From the NCBI GenBank assembly GCA_029777935.1, contig JAKORH010000233.1, positions 1 to 16,267 on the forward strand: 16,267 nucleotides of DNA, written 5' to 3'. The position numbers were made by a program, and so were the translations under genes. How positions within the stretch are numbered: the first letter of the stretch is position 1; each line of letters starts with the position of its first letter. Below are positions 1 to 6,379 of the stretch, piece by piece. Below the pieces are notes generated by a model that worked only from the letters and a program-made list of their open reading frames with translations, was not told the DNA's origin and ran no database searches. The DNA comes from Pseudomonadota bacterium. Lineage in GTDB: Bacteria; Pseudomonadota; Gammaproteobacteria; Burkholderiales; Burkholderiaceae.

Positions 1-7
1 CGTCGTT

Positions 8-49
8 GGCAGGCTTGGCCGTAGGCCGAGCTACTGTCCTGCGCCTGCC
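8..49. repeat. Stem-loop at the window edge
   Basis: A 7-base arm GGCAGGC (8-14) is complementary to GCCTGCC (43-49). A nested hairpin with arms at 14-20 and 24-30 lies inside it. No T-run follows on either strand, so an intrinsic terminator is not supported. It may be a dispersed palindrome or the tail of an upstream transcription unit. The rest of 50-138 shows nothing recognisable apart from the ribosome-binding site of the following gene. Confidence 0.35.
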
Positions 50-138
50 GCCTAGCATCCGCCGGCTTCTCGTCGAAACGCGATCCGTCGCGGATTCCGA
101 GATAGGTTCCAGACAAACCGCCTGACGAGGGAGCCGGA

Positions 139-540
139 ATGAGCCGCGAAAGGATGTTGCGTCGCCTGGCCGAGGAAGCGACTCGACCGCTGGGAGACTT
201 CATGCGCCAGCCCGCCGGCGCGTCGCTCGCGGCGGTGGACGCTGCGCCGCCGGAGATCTACGTGTGGTTCGAGAACACGGCCATGCGGCGGCGCGGCGGC
301 GGACGCGGCATTGCGGGCCTGCCCGAATGCCTGCTGCCGTACGCGTGCGGCATGCGCGTGCTCGAACACCGGTACGCCGACGGCCATGTGCACCTGCTCG
401 CGGCGGCTCGCATCCAATGTCACGAGCGCTTCGGCGAGTGCATCGCCGCGCTCTACACCGCCGCGCTGTCGATCGGCACGATCGCCTGGATCGGCACCGG
501 CGCGCAGTACGCGAAGGCGTGGCGGGAAATGTACTCGTAG
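139..540 (+). CDS. Small protein of unknown function
   Basis: A 133-residue protein that I do not recognise. The ATG follows a purine-rich GAGGGAGCC stretch at good spacing. The frame has strong G/C bias at third positions and a balanced composition, unlike the arginine-heavy antisense ORF over the same stretch. The N-terminal half is charged. A central EIYVWFENTAM segment is followed by a run of arginines and glycines. The C-terminal third is more hydrophobic (about residues 99-125, ECIAALYTAALSIGTIAWIG), could form one weak membrane or buried helix, and ends AKAWREMYS. There are two cysteines (about residues 65 and 71) in the middle and others later, but no clear metal motif. It converges on the minus-strand ycgR gene with only 7 bases between the stop codons, so it is probably a separate transcription unit just outside the flagellar operon. 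Function unknown. Confidence 0.6.
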   Translation: MSRERMLRRLAEEATRPLGDFMRQPAGASLAAVDAAPPEIYVWFENTAMRRRGGGRGIAGLPECLLPYACGMRVLEHRYADGHVHLLAAARIQCHERFGECIAALYTAALSIGTIAWIGTGAQYAKAWREMYS

Positions 541-547
541 GATCGAA

Positions 548-1321
548 TCACTCCTCATCGACCGCACGCACCACTCGGCCGGCGACGGCCTTGCGGTGCT
601 CGGCCTCGACGCGGTTGATGTAGCGCTGCAGCCCGAGCCGCGCCTGCGGCGCGATGCTCATGAATTCGCAGCCGATCCGGCTTTCGCCTTCGCGCTGGGC
701 CAGTTCGATCGAACGCACGCGCAGCGCGGCGGCGATCGGGCCTTCGCCGAACAGTTCGATCACGCAGTCCGGCAGCTCCATGCCGAGGGCGAACGGCCGT
801 TCACCGCTGCCGCAGGCGAGCGCGAGCCCGCCGCCGCTGATATCGAGCACGCGCCACGTGGTGGTGACATCGGTTTCCGGGTCGTGCACTTGACAGTGCA
901 CGGGCCGGCTCGCAAGCGGTCGCACACGGAAGAACTCGCGCCGCTGCATGCGGATCACGCGCTCCGGCAGCCGCACGCGCAACGCGCCGCGCCCGTCGAA
1001 CATCGTCTCCTCCGCTCGCACGGCCTCGAACTGCAGCTTCACGCCATGCACGAATGACACGAATACCAGCCGGCGCGCCTCCAGCAGCCGGCGCTGCACC
1101 GCCGGGTCGGGCGCGGCGTCGACCACCAGTTCTTCGAAGTCGGGGTTGACCGACAGCAGCGCGGTCAGGAAGAAGCCGCCGCCCGCGTCGTAATAGACGT
1201 TGGTCAGCACGCCCTCCTCGATCATCTGCCGCAGCAGCGCCAGCACCTCGACGCGCGAATACACCGCATAGCGCTCGAGCGCCGGCGACTCGGGCTCCGG
1301 AAACGGCGTGGTCATGCCCAT
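548..1321 (-). CDS. ycgR: YcgR-like flagellar brake protein (PilZ domain), distal copy
   Basis: A 257-residue protein with the two-domain YcgR layout. An N-terminal YcgR-type domain (about 1-120) is followed by a C-terminal PilZ domain. The c-di-GMP-binding signature is complete: the RxxxR part is R128-E-F-F-R132 in QRREFFR, and the DxSxxG part is D160-I-S162-G-G-G165. In this family c-di-GMP binding lets the protein act at the flagellar motor (MotA/FliG) to slow rotation or bias it. It is the last gene of the minus-strand filament operon, 131 bases beyond another ycgR. That gap is filled by a long palindrome which starts 8 bases upstream of this ATG. A second ATG at 1315 could also be the start, since no strong Shine-Dalgarno sequence separates the choices. 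The family is secure. The precise role relative to its neighbour copy is inferred. Confidence 0.9.
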   Translation of the reverse strand: MGMTTPFPEPESPALERYAVYSRVEVLALLRQMIEEGVLTNVYYDAGGGFFLTALLSVNPDFEELVVDAAPDPAVQRRLLEARRLVFVSFVHGVKLQFEAVRAEETMFDGRGALRVRLPERVIRMQRREFFRVRPLASRPVHCQVHDPETDVTTTWRVLDISGGGLALACGSGERPFALGMELPDCVIELFGEGPIAAALRVRSIELAQREGESRIGCEFMSIAPQARLGLQRYINRVEAEHRKAVAGRVVRAVDEE

Positions 1322-1328
1322 GGTCGTC

Positions 1329-1453
1329 AGAAGCCGTGAAGAAATCGTAGCGAGCGCCCCGAGGTTGCGCCGAGGAGCGGAGGCGTACAGAGTCGTACGT
1401 TGAGCACCGGAGGCGCAAGATCGGGGCGCGCAGTAGATTTACTCACGGCTTCT
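1329..1453. repeat. Long imperfect palindrome between the two ycgR genes
   Basis: Four paired blocks lie in register: 1329-1339 with 1443-1453 (11 of 11), 1342-1346 with 1436-1440 (5 of 5), 1355-1362 with 1421-1428 (8 of 8) and 1365-1371 with 1412-1418 (7 of 7). An inner hairpin CGTAC (1384-1388)/GTACG (1395-1399) has a 6-base loop at the apex. The outer end touches the stop codon of the upstream ycgR gene. It fills most of the 131-base spacer. It could be an mRNA processing or stability structure that changes expression of the downstream copy, or a dispersed mobile palindrome. No T-tract suggests a terminator. Confidence 0.75.
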
Positions 1454-2208
1454 CAGCGCGCGGGGTCGTTGTCGAGCAGATCGCGGCGATGCGCAGCGAT
1501 GCGTTCGACGAAGTTGCACACCTTCTCCAGCGCCGTGTCGGCGATGTCGACGAACGTGCAGCCGAAGCGCCAGCCGGCCAGCCCCTCGGCGCGCTCGACG
1601 TTGCGCACCAGCAGGTCGGTCGTGAGCTCGCCGTCGGTTTCGAGATCGAACTGCACGTTGACGAGTCTCTGGCCGATGGTATGCGCGTCGCGCGCGCGAC
1701 CCAGCAGCGCCACCCCGCCGGCCGAAAGATCGAGCACCGTGAAGCGGTCGAGCGTCGGCCGGTTGGCTTCGCCGCGCACCATGCACTCGAGCGGACAGAC
1801 GCGCGAAGGCTTCACGCGGTCGTGCGCACGCCGCTGCAGGCGCAGCAACTGCACCGGCAGCGACACGCGTACGCCGCTCGCGCCCGGCAGCGCGACCGCG
1901 CCGGCGGCGACCGCCGTGAACTGGACTTTCACGCCTTCGACGAAGCCGACTGCGGTGAGGGCGCCGCCCCGCGCCAGCATGTCCTGCTCCATCTCGCTGA
2001 CGGCGACCAGCACGACCTCGTCCTGAGCCGGTCGCACCGAATGCACGTGCGCTTCCGCCGGCAGGAAGCTGCCGTCGATGAAGCAGGTGACGGTGACGCC
2101 GGCGTCGCGCAGTTGCTCGAGCACCCGGACGATTTCGGCACGCGAGGCGAGCACGTACGGCGCGAGTGCGGGCGAAGTCGCTTCCGGCAGCAGCGAGGTC
2201 TTCAGCAT
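1453..2208 (-). CDS. ycgR: YcgR-like flagellar brake protein (PilZ domain), proximal copy
   Basis: A 251-residue protein starting MLKTSLLPEATSP. The open frame extends to 2541, but that extension overlaps the FlhB-like gene in another frame. The ATG at 2208 overlaps the FlhB-like stop codon (ATGCTGA), which indicates translational coupling and fixes the start. An N-terminal YcgR-like domain (about 1-120) precedes a PilZ domain with R127-A-H-D-R131 (RxxxR) and D160-L-S162-A-G-G165 (DxSxxG), so c-di-GMP binding looks intact. It has the same length and layout as the next gene, with clearly diverged sequence: an old duplication or two distinct subfamilies rather than a recent copy. Expected role: c-di-GMP-dependent control of motor function at the flagellar base. 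Confidence 0.9.
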   Translation of the reverse strand: MLKTSLLPEATSPALAPYVLASRAEIVRVLEQLRDAGVTVTCFIDGSFLPAEAHVHSVRPAQDEVVLVAVSEMEQDMLARGGALTAVGFVEGVKVQFTAVAAGAVALPGASGVRVSLPVQLLRLQRRAHDRVKPSRVCPLECMVRGEANRPTLDRFTVLDLSAGGVALLGRARDAHTIGQRLVNVQFDLETDGELTTDLLVRNVERAEGLAGWRFGCTFVDIADTALEKVCNFVERIAAHRRDLLDNDPAR

Positions 2209-2522
2209 GTCTCCCCTGTCCGCACCGCCCGCGCCGGCGCAGCGCGCCCTTCGATCCTGTGTACCCAGGCCAGTACTTCGGCGACCGCAATGTACAACGC
2301 CGGGGGGATGTGCGCATCCAGGTCGACCTGCATCAGCAGCGCGACCAGCTCGCGCGATTCGTGGATCGGCACCCCCGCCTCGCGCGCACGCGCGATGATC
2401 GCCTCGGCCAGTCGCGCGTCGCCCTTGGCGATGACGCGCGGTGCCAGCCCGCGGGACGCTTCGCGCTGCGTGTAAGCGAGCGCGGCCGCGCGTCGTTGCG
2501 CCGGTGCGTCCTGTCGCGCCAT
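2202..2522 (-). CDS. Orphan FlhB C-terminal-domain protein (EscU/YscU/HrcU-type export switch homologue)
   Basis: A 106-residue protein equivalent only to the part of FlhB that follows the autocleavage site. The segment LAPRVIAKG, then AREAGVPIHESRELVALLM, DLDAHIPPALYIAVAEVLAW, matches the conserved cytoplasmic CC domain of FlhB/YscU export-gate proteins. The four-helix membrane domain is absent, and so is the NPTH cleavage motif. Stand-alone proteins of this kind (often called FlhB-like, FlhX or YlqH) can partly replace the cleaved C-terminal fragment of FlhB in substrate-specificity switching. It lies 18 bases after the FliK-like gene and overlaps the next ycgR by 7 bases, so it is inside the operon. 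The family call is firm. Whether it works in the export gate here is inferred. Confidence 0.85.
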   Translation of the reverse strand: MARQDAPAQRRAAALAYTQREASRGLAPRVIAKGDARLAEAIIARAREAGVPIHESRELVALLMQVDLDAHIPPALYIAVAEVLAWVHRIEGRAAPARAVRTGETC

Positions 2523-2540
2523 GGCTTCCGCTCGCCGCCA

Positions 2541-3539
2541 TCAGTCGGAGTCGACCGCCTGCAGCGCGGCGGGAACGAGGCCTCGCGCGGCCAGTTGCGC
2601 GGCGAGCTGCGGCAGCTCGCGCGCGATGCCCTCGCGCCGCGCGCTCCGCACCGTGACCGCGACGGCTGTTCCGACCAGGCGCACGTGCACCGCCAGCGCC
2701 CCGAGGTGCGGCAGGTCAAACGCCAGCCGCGCGCTGAACGCGGCCGGGGTTTCGCCTTCGCCGCAGCCGCCGCGCGACTCGGCGTCGGCGTCGCGCTCGC
2801 GCGCCAGTTCGATCGTCGCGGTCTGGCCCGCCCACACCGGGCCCTGCAGCACGATCGCCTCGTGCGCCAGCACGTCGAGTTGAACGGCGGAGCGCGCCGT
2901 TGCGGGCGCCATGCGCGCCTCGTCGCGCAACTGCGGCGGCGGCGCGCTGCCCTCGTCGTGCGCCCACGCGGCCAGGTGAGATTCGAAGAAGATGCCGCTG
3001 CCTTCGACCGCGCGGCGCAGCCGCTGCGCGGCCCCGCCGCTGTCGGCGCCGGGCTCGAACAGCGGCGCGCTGAAAGCGGCGTGCGCCGGCCGTGCCGGCG
3101 CGCGCGCGCGCGCACGCTCAGGCTCGATCGGCGCCGCGAGGACACGCGCCGCGGCGCCGGCGCTGGCATCGATCAGCCTTGCGGTCGCGACCGGATCGAC
3201 CGGCGTCGGCACCGCGCCGGCGCTGCGAGGCTCCGTCGCGCCAGCCGCGGCCGGGCTGCGCTCGAGCGCTTGCGCGATCGCGTCGCGCAGCGCGGCGGGA
3301 ATCGCGATCTGGCGCTGGCCGAGGTCGATCCGCGCCTGTCCCGAGCCGGCCGGCACGATCAGCGTGGCACGATCGGCCGGCGCGCGCGCGGCCAGCTCGC
3401 GCGCCAGCTCGGGCGTGGCGCCGACCGACTCGACGATCGCGGCCAGCGTGCGCACGCTGAGCGTCACGCGCTCGCCCGGCGCTCTCAGTTCCACGGCAGG
3501 CAGCCGCTGTGCGGCGCTGACGAGCGCGGTCAGGTCCAT
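2541..3539 (-). CDS. fliK: FliK-like flagellar hook-length control protein
   Basis: A 332-residue protein, rich in Ala, Arg and Pro and low in complexity through its middle (about 85-170), as FliK proteins are. Residues about 170-192 (QRLRRAVEGSGIFFESHLAAW) resemble the segment before the Flg_hook domain in betaproteobacterial FliK-like proteins. The C-terminal third (about 215-325) has the alternating strands and helix of the Flg_hook (T3S4) domain, including ARLAFDLPHLGALAVHVRL and a terminal ELPQLAAQLAARG helix. FliK measures the hook and tells FlhB to change export specificity. It starts 6 bases after the fliT stop. The canonical fliK is usually with fliI-fliJ or flgE, outside this window, so this may be a second copy. 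It lies directly before an orphan FlhB C-domain gene, which suggests a functional pair. Confidence 0.72.
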   Translation of the reverse strand: MDLTALVSAAQRLPAVELRAPGERVTLSVRTLAAIVESVGATPELARELAARAPADRATLIVPAGSGQARIDLGQRQIAIPAALRDAIAQALERSPAAAGATEPRSAGAVPTPVDPVATARLIDASAGAAARVLAAPIEPERARARAPARPAHAAFSAPLFEPGADSGGAAQRLRRAVEGSGIFFESHLAAWAHDEGSAPPPQLRDEARMAPATARSAVQLDVLAHEAIVLQGPVWAGQTATIELARERDADAESRGGCGEGETPAAFSARLAFDLPHLGALAVHVRLVGTAVAVTVRSARREGIARELPQLAAQLAARGLVPAALQAVDSD

Positions 3540-3545
3540 CGATGA

Positions 3546-3899
3546 CTACGATCCGGCGGGCTTGCGCGGCGCGCCGGCGTCGATCAGGTGTTCGAGCTGC
3601 GCCAGCCAAGGCTCGGCGCGCGCGCGCATCTCGGCGTCGTCGGCGAGGATGTCGCGCAGCAGCCGCACGCGCACGCGCTGCTGATCGGCGTCGAGCTGCT
3701 CGAATTCGGCGGCGGCCTCCAGTGCATCGATCTGCGCGCGGCAGCGCTCTTCGAGACGCTCGACCTCGCCCCAGTCGCCGCGCCGCGCCGCAGCGAGCAT
3801 GCAGCGGCTGGCGAGCGCGATCGCCTCGTAGCGATGGATCAGCCGCGGCACCTTGTGCTCGGCGTCGATGAGGAACAAGCCGTCGTCGGGTGCGCACAT
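3546..3899 (-). CDS. fliT: Flagellar export chaperone FliT
   Basis: A 117-residue, strongly helical and charged protein starting MCAPDDGLFLIDAEHKV. A longer start at 3962 would overlap the end of fliS in another frame and add an arginine-rich tail, so the ATG at 3899, 22 bases after the fliS stop, is preferred. The helical segments (RYEAIALASRCMLAAARRGDW, then WGEVERLEERCRAQIDAL, then LLRDILADDAEMRARAEPWLAQL) fit FliT, the chaperone that binds the cap protein FliD. In enterobacteria FliT also binds FlhDC as an anti-activator. That second role is not shown here but is notable because flhDC is about 3.7 kb away. The call rests on length, helix pattern and its place after fliD-fliS, because FliT sequences are weakly conserved. 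Confidence 0.8.
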   Translation of the reverse strand: MCAPDDGLFLIDAEHKVPRLIHRYEAIALASRCMLAAARRGDWGEVERLEERCRAQIDALEAAAEFEQLDADQQRVRVRLLRDILADDAEMRARAEPWLAQLEHLIDAGAPRKPAGS

Positions 3900-3921
3900 A
3901 CGGGGCGTCCGCTCGGCAGCG

Positions 3922-4368
3922 TCAGGCAAGCACCGCGAGCCGGCGCGCCGGCGGCGCGGCATCGTCCGCCAGGCGCGCGGCGGGCGCGGCGGGGCGGATC
4001 TGCGCCCATGCCGAGCGCAGTTCGGCGAGCAGGTGCGCGACCTCGTCCAGCGCGGCCGCGTCGTTGCGCAGATTCGCCTGCAACAGCCGCATGATCATGT
4101 AGTCGTACAGATCGAGCAGGCGGAATGCGAGCTGGCCACCGGCGCTGCGATCCACCGCGGCGCGCAGCCCTTCGTCGACGATTTGCAGCGCATGCGACAG
4201 CGCCTCGCCCTTTTGCGCGACGCGGCCCGCCGCCATGTGTGCGGCGGCCCGCTTGATCGCTTCGAGCGCGCCTTCATACAGCATCGCGATCAGCCGATGC
4301 GGGTCGGCGGCGGTGACGCCGGTTTCAACTTCGACCTTGCGATAGGCGCTAACGGCAAATCCGGTCAT
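3922..4368 (-). CDS. fliS: Flagellar export chaperone FliS
   Basis: A 148-residue protein with the FliS hallmarks: an N-terminal AYRKVEVETGVTAADPHRLI with the conserved tyrosine, LYEGALEAIKRAA, and the central LAFRLLDLYDYMIMRLLQAN helix. FliS wraps the disordered C-terminal end of flagellin in the cytoplasm and prevents early polymerisation before export. The ATG is preceded by GAGGAAG at good distance. The C-terminal 25 residues are Ala/Arg-rich and longer than in enteric FliS (about 136 residues). It follows fliD by 98 bases, a spacer that contains a weak sigma-28-like sequence, and precedes fliT. Confidence 0.95.
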   Translation of the reverse strand: MTGFAVSAYRKVEVETGVTAADPHRLIAMLYEGALEAIKRAAAHMAAGRVAQKGEALSHALQIVDEGLRAAVDRSAGGQLAFRLLDLYDYMIMRLLQANLRNDAAALDEVAHLLAELRSAWAQIRPAAPAARLADDAAPPARRLAVLA

Positions 4369-4401
4369 GGGCTTCCTCGCTCGGCATGGGCTACGCCATT
4401 T

Positions 4402-4429
4402 CTATCGGCGTGGCATCGACCGCGATTGA
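4402..4429 (-). promoter_or_regulatory. Weak sigma-28-like promoter ahead of fliS
   Basis: On the minus strand GCCGATAG (4409-4402) matches the sigma-28 -10 element GCCGATAA at 7 of 8 positions. Twelve bases upstream lies TCAATC (4429-4424), a poor -35. It is 33 bases from the fliS ATG. It may give extra fliS-fliT expression independent of fliD. The -35 mismatch keeps confidence low. Confidence 0.3.
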
Positions 4430-4466
4430 GCCGGAATAGATGCCGAATTGCCGCGCAGCGTCGCGC

Positions 4467-5876
4467 TTAGTTGTTCTTGTTGTTGCTGTTGCTGCTGTTG
4501 TTCAGGTTCGGCAGGCCGGCCAGCGCATTGGCCAATGCATCGCTCTGGGCCTGGCGCGACGTCAGCAGCGCGTCGAGCTTGCTGTATTGATCGGTCAGGC
4601 GCTGCTTCACCCGGTCCAGGTTCTCCTGCATCTGGGTCTGGCGATCGGTCAGTTGGCGGATCGAGGCCTGCAATCCCTGCTGCCGCGAAGTCAGCAATCC
4701 ATTGACGTCGGTGAAGCTGCTGACAAGCTTGCCCAGGCGAACTGCGAAGCCCTGCTCGGAGTCCGTGGTCGACGTCGCGGTGAACAGCCGCATCACTTTC
4801 CCCGAGTCGGCCGCGAGCGCCTGCGCGAACTTGCTGTCGTCGAGCTTCAGTGTGCCGTCCTGCTGGAAGGAAATGCCGACGTCGGCCAGCCGCGTCAGCT
4901 CGCCGCTCGCGCCCGTACGCGTGCCGAGCGCCACCGATCGCAGGCTGTTCTGCAGCGACCACATCGAAGAGTCGCCGGTCAGCACCGCGGCCTGCTTGTT
5001 GGTGGCGTCGTAACGGGTCAGCGTGTCGCCGAGCTTGTCGAGCGCATTGAACGCGTTGATGAAGTCGTTGACGGCGCTCTTGATCGCGTTGGCGTCCTGA
5101 TTGACCGCGATCTGCGCATTGGTCGTGGTGCCGGACGGTGAACCGGGCGCGGGTGCGTTCACGAGGTTGAGCATCACGCCGTCGATCGCGCCCTGGACCA
5201 CATTCGAGGCGGACTTCAGATCGATGCCGTTGATGTTGAAGAGCGCGTCCTGCGCGGTCTGCTTCGGCGTGGCGAGCGCCGCCAGTTCCGCCGTTCCGCC
5301 GCTCACCGAGATGTTGAACGCCTTCGCACTGCCCGTGTCACTCGCGGTCAGCGCCAGCCGCGCGCCCTGGCTGTCGCTGATGATGCTAACACGGACCGCG
5401 ACGTTCAGGCTGTTGATCGCGCCGGCGAGTTCGCTCAGCGTGGCCGGCTGGCCGCTGCCGCCGAAGTCAACCGTTCCGAGCGTGCTGCCGTCGGCCGCGG
5501 TCAGCGTCAGGCTGCCGGCGCCTACCGACGCCGTCCCGCTCGCAAGCGGGTCCGAGGCGAACGACTGCGCGCGCGCGAGCTGGGTGACCGTCACTGCGTA
5601 CTGGCCCGGTGCCGGCGTTCCGGTCACGGACGCCGTCGCGGCGTCACCGCTGGCGGTGGCCTGCGCGGCGCCGAAGGTGCTCGTGCTGCGCAGCTTGTCG
5701 AGGGCAGACTGCAGCGTGGACAGCGCGCTCTGCACCTGGCCGAACGCGGACAGGCGCGCCTGCACCGCCGACTGCTGCTGCTGAAGGCGCACCAGCGGCT
5801 GGCTCTCGACCGTCATCAACTGGCTGACGAGCGATGCGACGTCGATGGTGCTGCTGCCGGTTGCGCTTACGGCCAT
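4467..5876 (-). CDS. fliD: Flagellar filament capping protein FliD (HAP2)
   Basis: A 469-residue protein. The N-terminus (STIDVASLVSQLMTVESQPL) is the standard FliD N-terminal signature and forms the first leg helix. The middle carries beta-rich cap domains, with the segment ATLSELAGAINSLNVAVRVS followed by a region with FNINGIDL near residue 210. The C-terminal coiled coil (about 385-455, LTSRQQGLQASIRQLTDRQ then RVKQRLTDQYSKLDALL) completes the leg. FliD oligomerises at the filament tip and folds incoming flagellin. The ATG has GGAG 8 bases upstream. The last 11 codons are a tandem AAC/AGC/AAG run giving NNSSNSNNKNN, an unusual tail probably produced by repeat slippage. It is co-transcribed with flaG upstream and fliS downstream. 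Confidence 0.96.
   Translation of the reverse strand: MAVSATGSSTIDVASLVSQLMTVESQPLVRLQQQQSAVQARLSAFGQVQSALSTLQSALDKLRSTSTFGAAQATASGDAATASVTGTPAPGQYAVTVTQLARAQSFASDPLASGTASVGAGSLTLTAADGSTLGTVDFGGSGQPATLSELAGAINSLNVAVRVSIISDSQGARLALTASDTGSAKAFNISVSGGTAELAALATPKQTAQDALFNINGIDLKSASNVVQGAIDGVMLNLVNAPAPGSPSGTTTNAQIAVNQDANAIKSAVNDFINAFNALDKLGDTLTRYDATNKQAAVLTGDSSMWSLQNSLRSVALGTRTGASGELTRLADVGISFQQDGTLKLDDSKFAQALAADSGKVMRLFTATSTTDSEQGFAVRLGKLVSSFTDVNGLLTSRQQGLQASIRQLTDRQTQMQENLDRVKQRLTDQYSKLDALLTSRQAQSDALANALAGLPNLNNSSNSNNKNN
4470..4502 (-). repeat. Trinucleotide microsatellite at the 3' end of fliD
   Basis: Eleven consecutive codons of AAC, AGC or AAG immediately precede the fliD TAA stop and encode an Asn/Ser tail. 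The A-rich triplets contrast with the surrounding GC-rich codons. Length changes in multiples of three would alter only the tail. Confidence 0.8.
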
Positions 5877-5899
5877 GGTCGGAACTCCGCGCCGGTCGA

Positions 5900-6229
5900 T
5901 CAGGCGTCGCCGGAGACGAGGGACCCGATCGGGTGGCCCTGCGCCAGCGCGTGCGCAATCGCCAGCATCTGCTTGGTCGGGATCTGGCGAATCACTTCGC
6001 CGGTGCTGGTATCAATGAGTTTGACGATGACACGGTGCGCGGCATCGTCGAATTCGAACTCCAATTCCCCGCCTTTTTCGGCGAGCGCTCGATTGGCCGC
6101 CTGCAGAGCCTGTTGTGCGTCGGCCTGCGCCTGCGCCGGCTGCGGCGCCGGTACGGCGATCGCGGGTCCGCCTCGCGGCCCGCGTGATGGCGCGGGGCTG
6201 GCCGGCAGGACGCTGGGCTCGATTCTCAT
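5900..6229 (-). CDS. flaG: FlaG family flagellar protein
   Basis: A 109-residue protein (110 if the GTG at 6232 is used). The C-terminal half is the FlaG domain, with the diagnostic VIVKLIDTSTGEVIRQIPTK followed by a short helix. The N-terminal half is a Pro/Ala-rich linker and a helix, QADAQQALQAANRALAEK. FlaG proteins are linked to filament length and assembly, and the gene almost always precedes fliD. Here it is the first gene of the operon, 23 bases before fliD, and sits about 30 bases downstream of a strong sigma-28 promoter. There is no strong Shine-Dalgarno before either start, so the exact first codon is uncertain by one position. Confidence 0.92.
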   Translation of the reverse strand: MRIEPSVLPASPAPSRGPRGGPAIAVPAPQPAQAQADAQQALQAANRALAEKGGELEFEFDDAAHRVIVKLIDTSTGEVIRQIPTKQMLAIAHALAQGHPIGSLVSGDA

Positions 6230-6265
6230 CACAGCGGTTCGATAGATGCGGGGGCTTCGCCGGAT

Positions 6266-6292
6266 TGTTCGGCAGCGAATGCCGAATCTTTA
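6266..6292 (-). promoter_or_regulatory. Sigma-28 (FliA) promoter for flaG-fliDST operon
   Basis: On the minus strand TAAAGATT (6292-6285), an 11-base spacer and GCCGAACA (6273-6266) match the FliA consensus TAAAGTTT-N11-GCCGATAA at 7 of 8 and 6 of 8 positions with the exact spacing. The predicted start lies about 30 bases before the flaG ATG and downstream of the flagellin terminator. This makes flaG-fliD-fliS-fliT and the genes beyond a late (class 3) operon. Confidence 0.85.
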
Positions 6293-6311
6293 GTCCGGCG
6301 CAATGGGCGCA

Positions 6312-6340
6312 CCAAGAAGAAAGGGCCGCTTGAGCGGCCC
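6312..6340 (-). terminator. Intrinsic terminator of the flagellin gene
   Basis: GGGCCGC (6323-6329) pairs with GCGGCCC (6334-6340) around a 4-base loop. Read on the minus strand the hairpin is followed by TTTCTTCTT. It is 39 bases after the flagellin stop and just before the flaG promoter, so it insulates the two late transcription units. Confidence 0.9.
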
Positions 6341-6379
6341 GATCTTCCCTGTTTCCCGTTTCGCGGGACGCCGGCGTGA

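Noticed and set aside
1329..1453. The long palindrome as an insertion-sequence remnant
   Set aside because: There is no transposase fragment or target-site duplication; the paired bases are spread through the whole element, unlike terminal inverted repeats.
1453..2541. A longer start for the proximal ycgR
   Set aside because: The extra residues are out of frame over the FlhB-like gene; the ATG at 2208 overlaps that gene's stop codon, which is typical of translational coupling.
2166..3545. A 459-residue plus-strand ORF opposite the FliK-like and FlhB-like genes
   Set aside because: Extremely arginine-rich with no recognisable motif; the opposite strand has family-level matches and tight operon spacing.
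3546..3962. A longer start for FliT
   Set aside because: It would overlap the end of fliS and add an Arg-rich tail; the ATG at 3899 has normal operon spacing.
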